This document shows positions 59,431 through 64,000 of a DNA stretch of 64,000 bases, in pieces. This DNA comes from Hymenobacter cheonanensis (GTDB taxonomy: Bacteria > Bacteroidota > Bacteroidia > Cytophagales > Hymenobacteraceae): contig NZ_JAUQSW010000005.1 of assembly GCF_030581075.1 (NCBI RefSeq), positions 62,001 through 126,000 of the forward strand. The letters are read 5' to 3'. The translations under genes were made by a program, and so were the position numbers. Numbering within the stretch: the stretch's first letter is position 1; every line of letters starts with the position of its first letter. The notes under the pieces are model-generated. The model was given only the letters and a program-made list of their open reading frames with translations, was not told the DNA's origin and ran no database searches.

Positions 59431-62400
59431 ATGTTCCTTTTTACTTTATCCCCCTTGCGCCGGTACTTGCCGGCGTTGCTTGCCTTGCTACCACTGCTGG
59501 CGCAGGCGCAGCTCAAGATTACGCAGGCTGCTACGCCAACTACTGAGAGTTTTGACGGCATGAATACCGCCGCCACAGTTGGGACGGCCGCGACACTACC
59601 CACCGGCTTTCAGCTAACGCCAACTGCTACTACGGCTGCCCCTACGCCCGTCTACGGCGCGTCCGGTAATACTACCGTAACAACCCAATCCACGACGTAC
59701 AAAAACAACTTCACAACTGGGGGTAGCTACAATTTTGGCGATGGTGGCACCAACGCAGCAAGTGCCACCGACCGGGCCCTGGGCTTTCTGCCGAGCAGCG
59801 GAGCCGGGGCCGGGTTGCCACGCTCCATCTTGGTAGCTATTCAGAATACGACGAGCTCCTCGATACAGGACTTGCAAGTGAAGTTCGACCTGGAACAATA
59901 CCGCATTGCCTCTGCGACCAATACCTACGCCTGGAGCTTCTTTTCTAGCACCGATGGCGCTGCCTGGACTAGTCGGCCTGACGGGGACCAGAGCTTTGCT
60001 GCAAACGCCGCCGCTTCCTCTAGCAATCCTATTTATTACTATCCCCCTAACGTTACCAACAAGGTTGTCACACTCTCTGGCGTGAACTTGGCGAGCGGCA
60101 GCACGCTGTACCTGCGCTGGACAATGTCAGGTAGCAGCAGCACCAGCGCCCAGGCCATCGGGCTCGACAATCTAGTGCTCACGCCTACGCTGGGCACTGG
60201 CGGTGGCGGTAGCACCACCCCGACAGCTAGCCTCAGCACCACAGCCAGCGCCTATGCCAGCCCCTATTGTGTTACAAGTAACGCTGGCAGCACTGCATTC
60301 AACGTGGCCTTTACCAGCAGCAATGTAGCTGCCGGCAGCACCTACGCCGCCCAACTCTCCGATGCCAGCGGTAGCTTCTCCACGGACTTAACCCAAAACC
60401 TTATCGGCTCGGGCAATAGCTCGCCCATCTCGGCCAGTATCCCCGCTGGCACACCCAGCGGCAGCGGCTACCGTATCCGCGTGGTCAGTGGCACGCTGGC
60501 CAGCGCCAATAACAACGGCACGGACATAGTCGTAACGCTGGCTCCCAGCACCAACCCAGTTACGCTCAACTCTACCGCCGCCCAGGTCTTCACGACCAAT
60601 ACCAGCGGTACGGCGCTGACTGCCAAGGCCAGCGTGGCCTCTACCTATGCCTGGTATTACGGCACCAGTACCGGTACCTACGCTACTGCCATCAGCGGGG
60701 CTACATCTGCCACCTACCAGCCTAAGGGCAGCGATTTCCCCGGTGCCGGCACGTACTACCTAGTAGCGCGGGCCACCAGCAACTGCGGCGCCGTGGTCGG
60801 CACCAGCGACCCGGTGCAGCTTACTATTTCCCCAGCTGCCACTGCCTTTACGTTGTCAGCTACCAGCCTGCCCGACTTCGGCAGCGTAGCCGTGGGCAGC
60901 ACCTCGGCCGTTAAGTCATTCTCTGTCTCGGCTACTTCTCTCACCGGGCCGCTCGTTATCACACCCCCGGCAGGCTTCGAAATCCGTACCGGCGCCACGG
61001 CCTTCGCCTGCTGCGCCATCACGCTCACGCCCGATGCTAACGGCAATGTGCCCGCCACTACTATCGATGTGCGCTTTGCTCCCCTCGCGGCTCAGCCCTA
61101 CAGCGCGCAGGTCGCTCTCACCACTAGCGGCCTGTCTGAGCAAGACGTGGCCGTGACGGGTACCGGTATCGCCCCGATTTACCCGGCCGCCGTGGCCAGC
61201 ATCGCCCCCAGCAACGTGGGTAAAACCTCCGCCACAGCCGGCGGCACCGTGACCGACGAGGGCGGTAGCCCTGTCACCAGCCGCGGGGTAGTGTACGGCT
61301 TCGGACCCGACCCGACCGTGAGCAGCGGCTCGGTGGCAGCCGGCAGCGGCCTGGGCACCTTCACGACCCAACTCACGGGGCTGCTGCCCGACAGTGTTTA
61401 CTACGTGCGTGCCTACGCCACCAACGCCTTGGGCACCAGCTACGGCGAGCAGTTTACGTTCACGACGCAGCCGCAGCCGCTCGATGCCGAGCCCACGACT
61501 CCGTCGATTATCGCCGTCAGCAACCAGCGTCCTACCCGCGTCCTGCTCACCTTCAGCGGTGGCCAGCCTGGCGTCAAGCATTTGGTGCTGGCCCGCCTCA
61601 ACGGTCCCGTTGCTGTTAAGCCGCAGGATGCCACCGCCTACACGGCTAGCCCCGTTTTCGGCCAGGGGCAGCTGCTGGGCACCGCCTCCTACGTCGTACT
61701 GTCGGCCGCTCAGGACACGGTAACCATCAAAGGCCTGCGGCCCAACACGCCCTACTCGTTTGCCGTGTATGACTACCAGGATTTGAACGGTACGCCCTAC
61801 GCTCAGAACTACCTGACTAGCGCGGCTGACTCGCTGACGCTCACCACCCCGGCGCTGCCCCCGACGCTGCTGCTGCGCGAAGACTTCGAGTACGCCGCCG
61901 GCACGGCCCTGACGGCCAACGGCTGGACAGCCCACAGCACGGGTAGCAATACGATTAACGTAGCCACGGGTAGCCTGACCTACGCAGGCTACAGCGACGG
62001 CAAGGGCAACTCGGCCGCGTTGCGCGCCAGCGGCGAGGACGTGAGCCGGCAGTTCACTACCGTTTACCCTCGCACGGCCGTGTACCTATCCTTCGTGGTG
62101 ACCGTGAGTAGCGTTAACACCACGGGCGATTATTTCCTGCACCTGGGCCCCACTACGCTCAGTTCTAACTTCCGGCCCCGTGTCTTCGTGCGCCAGGCCG
62201 CCTCGGGCAATGCCATTCAGTTCGGTGTCAGCGACAACGGCGCGGCCGTTTATACCACTGCCACCTACTCGCTCAACACGCCTTACTTGCTATTGGTCAA
62301 ATACAGCTTTGACGAAACCGGCAGCACGAGCGAACTCTACGTGAACCCGGACCCGAAAGGCAGCAGCGTCTATCGCGTGTCGGCCACGCCCGACGTAAGC

Positions 62401-63057
62401 GTGAGCGGCACCACGTCGCCTTCCGACATCGGTACGCTCGCCTTGCGGCAGGGCACCAGTTCGCCTGCCCTGGTAGTGGATGATATTCAGCTGGCCACGG
62501 CCTTCCCGCTCACCACGACTCCGCTGCCGGTTACGCTGACCCAGTTCACGGCTCAGGCCCAGGGCCGCGGTGTGCAGCTGGCCTGGCAAACGGCCAGCGA
62601 AGTGAACAGCGACCACTTCGTAGTGGAGCGCTCACTTGATGGGCGCACGTTCAGCCCGCTGCAAACCGTGCCCGCCGCGGGCAGCAGCAGCACGCCCCGC
62701 ACGTATGCCGCCCTTGACACCCAGGCCCAGGCCACCGGTGCTACCCAGCTCTACTACCGCCTGCGGAGCGTGGACCATGATGGCACCAGCACGTACTCGT
62801 CCGTGCAGGCCGTAATGCTGGCGCCCGCCGCTAGTGGGCTGGCCCTATTCCCGAATCCCATAGCCGGCGGCGCGACCACGCTTATGGGTGCCAGTGCTGG
62901 CGCCCGCGTGCAGGTGCTCGACGCGCTGGGGCGCGTAGTTGCCACGGCTACCGCAGATGCAGCCGGCACGGCGCACCTGACGCTGCCGGCGGGTGTGGCC
63001 AGCGGCGTGTACGTCGTGCGCACCGGGGCCCAGGCGCTGCGTCTGCTAGTCAATTAA
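59431..63057 (+). CDS. Large secreted multi-domain T9SS protein
   Basis: 1,208-aa protein with signal MFLFTLSPLRRYLPALLALL ending LLAQAQ. Domains include several beta-sandwich modules: a first segment with IQDLQVKFDLEQYRIASATN, an Ig-like stretch, a region with FTLSATSLPDFGSVAVGSTS resembling anchor-type modules, an Fn3-like part (GGSPVTSRGVVYGFGPDPTV; YVRAYATNALGTSYGEQFTF), a lectin/LamG-like domain (EDFEYAAGTALTANGWTAHS; LSFVVTVSSVNTTGDYFLHL) and SRLQLAWQTASEV-type modules (read here as GVQLAWQTASEVNSDHFVVE). The C-terminus ALFPNPIAGGATTLMGASAG and LPAGVASGVYVVRTGAQALR is a type A sorting domain. The ATG at 59431 replaces an upstream TTG. It follows two nuclease genes and probably forms part of their secreted set; catalytic activity is not evident. 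Confidence 0.85.
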   Translation: MFLFTLSPLRRYLPALLALLPLLAQAQLKITQAATPTTESFDGMNTAATVGTAATLPTGFQLTPTATTAAPTPVYGASGNTTVTTQSTTYKNNFTTGGSYNFGDGGTNAASATDRALGFLPSSGAGAGLPRSILVAIQNTTSSSIQDLQVKFDLEQYRIASATNTYAWSFFSSTDGAAWTSRPDGDQSFAANAAASSSNPIYYYPPNVTNKVVTLSGVNLASGSTLYLRWTMSGSSSTSAQAIGLDNLVLTPTLGTGGGGSTTPTASLSTTASAYASPYCVTSNAGSTAFNVAFTSSNVAAGSTYAAQLSDASGSFSTDLTQNLIGSGNSSPISASIPAGTPSGSGYRIRVVSGTLASANNNGTDIVVTLAPSTNPVTLNSTAAQVFTTNTSGTALTAKASVASTYAWYYGTSTGTYATAISGATSATYQPKGSDFPGAGTYYLVARATSNCGAVVGTSDPVQLTISPAATAFTLSATSLPDFGSVAVGSTSAVKSFSVSATSLTGPLVITPPAGFEIRTGATAFACCAITLTPDANGNVPATTIDVRFAPLAAQPYSAQVALTTSGLSEQDVAVTGTGIAPIYPAAVASIAPSNVGKTSATAGGTVTDEGGSPVTSRGVVYGFGPDPTVSSGSVAAGSGLGTFTTQLTGLLPDSVYYVRAYATNALGTSYGEQFTFTTQPQPLDAEPTTPSIIAVSNQRPTRVLLTFSGGQPGVKHLVLARLNGPVAVKPQDATAYTASPVFGQGQLLGTASYVVLSAAQDTVTIKGLRPNTPYSFAVYDYQDLNGTPYAQNYLTSAADSLTLTTPALPPTLLLREDFEYAAGTALTANGWTAHSTGSNTINVATGSLTYAGYSDGKGNSAALRASGEDVSRQFTTVYPRTAVYLSFVVTVSSVNTTGDYFLHLGPTTLSSNFRPRVFVRQAASGNAIQFGVSDNGAAVYTTATYSLNTPYLLLVKYSFDETGSTSELYVNPDPKGSSVYRVSATPDVSVSGTTSPSDIGTLALRQGTSSPALVVDDIQLATAFPLTTTPLPVTLTQFTAQAQGRGVQLAWQTASEVNSDHFVVERSLDGRTFSPLQTVPAAGSSSTPRTYAALDTQAQATGATQLYYRLRSVDHDGTSTYSSVQAVMLAPAASGLALFPNPIAGGATTLMGASAGARVQVLDALGRVVATATADAAGTAHLTLPAGVASGVYVVRTGAQALRLLVN

Positions 63058-63080
63058 GCGGGCCCGCAACGCGCAGGCAA

Positions 63081-63114
63081 GAAGCCCCCGGCCGTATGGT
63101 CGGGGGCTTCTTTA
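63081..63114 (+). terminator. Terminator of the large T9SS gene
   Basis: 10-bp stem GAAGCCCCCG/CGGGGGCTTC (63081-63090, 63101-63110) followed by TTT, 23 nt after the stop. Confidence 0.85.
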
Positions 63115-63291
63115 TAGTAGGGAAGTAATTAGTAACACTTTATGCACCTGCGTAAATTGGATGCCTGCGCTTCATGCTGGGTTACCACCAGCGTTCTTTG
63201 AGGCAGCAAACAAGGTGCTAGGGACGTAAGCCATTGAGTGGTCTTATGTTGCCTGAAGGAGAATAGCCCATACACGCCGTAGTTTGGCAAT

Positions 63292-64000
63292 ATGAAAGCT
63301 CGCCGTTGCCTACTGGCCTTGCTGCCGGCCGCTGCCCTTGCCTTTGGGACGCCTACCCCCAAGCCCCATCTGGCAGTTATCGCCTACTATGCAGGCGACG
63401 CCGCCGCCTTTCAGCAGTACCCTACCGAGAAGCTGACCCACATCATCTACAGCTTTCTGCACCTGCAAGGTACTCAGCTCGCCTTTGACAACGCACAGTC
63501 AGCCGCGACCGTGGCGGCGCTGGTAAAGCTAAAAGCGCAGCACCCGCAGCTAAAGGTGCTGCTCTCGCTCGGCGGCTGGACGGGCTGCCTCACCTGCTCA
63601 CAGGTATTTTCTACCGAACAGGGTCGCGCTACTTTCGCCGCGTCGGTGAAAAAGGTGCTGGAGGCGACCCACACGGACGGCATTGACTTGGATTGGGAGT
63701 ACCCCGCCATCGCCGGCCCACCCGGCCACCGCTTTGCGCCCGAGGACCGACACAATTTCACCCTGCTGGTTCAGACGCTGCGGGCTACGCTAGGCAGTCG
63801 ATACGAAATCAGCTTCGCCGCCGGGGGCTTCCCAGCCTACTTGCGTCATTCTGTGGAGTGGCCAGCCGTGATGGCGGTAGTGGACCGGGTCAATCTGATG
63901 AGCTACGATTTGGTCAATGGCTACAGTACCCGCACGGGCCACCATACGCCCTTGTACTCGACGCCACCGCAGCAGGAGTCGGTGGACGATGGAGTGCGCT
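63292..64000 (+). CDS. Glycoside hydrolase family 18, chitinase-like (partial)
   Basis: The visible 236 codons begin with a signal peptide (MKARRCLLALLPAAALAFG) and continue HLAVIAYYAGDAAAFQQYPT, KLTHIIYSFLHLQGTQLAFD, LKVLLSLGGWTGCLTCSQVF and the GH18 active-site motif DGIDLDWEYPAIAGPPGHRF (DxxDxDxE, catalytic E136), then RVNLMSYDLVNG. GH18 enzymes cleave chitin or other N-acetylglucosamine polymers with substrate-assisted catalysis. The gene leaves the window at the right edge, so any C-terminal binding or sorting domain is not visible. Confidence 0.95.
   Translation, partial: MKARRCLLALLPAAALAFGTPTPKPHLAVIAYYAGDAAAFQQYPTEKLTHIIYSFLHLQGTQLAFDNAQSAATVAALVKLKAQHPQLKVLLSLGGWTGCLTCSQVFSTEQGRATFAASVKKVLEATHTDGIDLDWEYPAIAGPPGHRFAPEDRHNFTLLVQTLRATLGSRYEISFAAGGFPAYLRHSVEWPAVMAVVDRVNLMSYDLVNGYSTRTGHHTPLYSTPPQQESVDDGVR

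Overview
The window looks like chromosome of a high-GC Bacteroidota, most likely Hymenobacter or a close relative in Hymenobacteraceae. Several features support this. Secreted proteins end in type IX secretion (T9SS) sorting domains. Promoters match the Bacteroidota form (TTG or TTTG, about 19 nt, TAnnTTTG). Lipoproteins and outer-membrane-type proteins are common, and GC is high while genes still start without strong Shine-Dalgarno sequences. Genus assignment is inference; no rRNA is present.

Layout. 1-6.7 kb (minus strand): an OmpR/CusRS-type two-component system, a small membrane protein, and a periplasmic adaptor plus RND pump that runs off the left edge. 6.7-11.2 kb: DinB-like protein, lipoprotein, DgkA-type lipid kinase, GNAT acetyltransferase, HExxH protein and class II fumarase, interrupted by a family of long palindromic repeats. 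11.3-15.7 kb: S33 peptidase-like lipoprotein, an ECF sigma factor with an anti-sigma/TonB-like fusion partner, and a KMDAA-repeat lipoprotein. 15.7-22.7 kb: a large T9SS lipase-like protein whose stop codon appears lost, a conserved unknown, a royal-jelly/yellow-family lipoprotein and a 3D-domain protein. 23.1-33.1 kb: sucA-sucB and, a few kilobases on, lpdA (the 2-oxoglutarate dehydrogenase complex). These enclose a Crp/Fnr regulator with Fe-S-type cysteines, two FNR-like palindromes and an unusual Roadblock-like / membrane / Roadblock-like cassette.

33.2-50.3 kb holds ordinary housekeeping and regulatory genes: a frameshifted DUF805 gene, tandem small paralogues, a cold-shock protein, an RsuA/RluE-type pseudouridine synthase, an SGNH-like protein lacking the usual serine, an SDR, an aldehyde dehydrogenase, a Uma2 protein, a large hybrid sensor kinase, a GMC oxidoreductase, a thioesterase, a PfpI protein and an outer-membrane barrel. 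50.3-55.4 kb is a lower-GC accessory segment that begins at a tRNA-Val gene and carries a DarT-DarG toxin-antitoxin (DNA ADP-ribosylation) pair. It continues with small unknown genes and an AT-rich T9SS protein. 55.4-64 kb is a secretion-oriented run: a retropepsin-like protease, two tandem DNA/RNA non-specific endonucleases, a 1,208-residue T9SS protein and a GH18 chitinase-like enzyme cut by the right edge.

The strongest candidates for novelty are the Roadblock cassette next to the FNR-like sites (28.1-30.9 kb), the anti-sigma/TonB-like fusion (12.8-14.6 kb), the palindromic repeat family (5.9-11.6 kb) and the tRNA-adjacent DarTG island. No rRNA, CRISPR array, integrase or transposase was seen.
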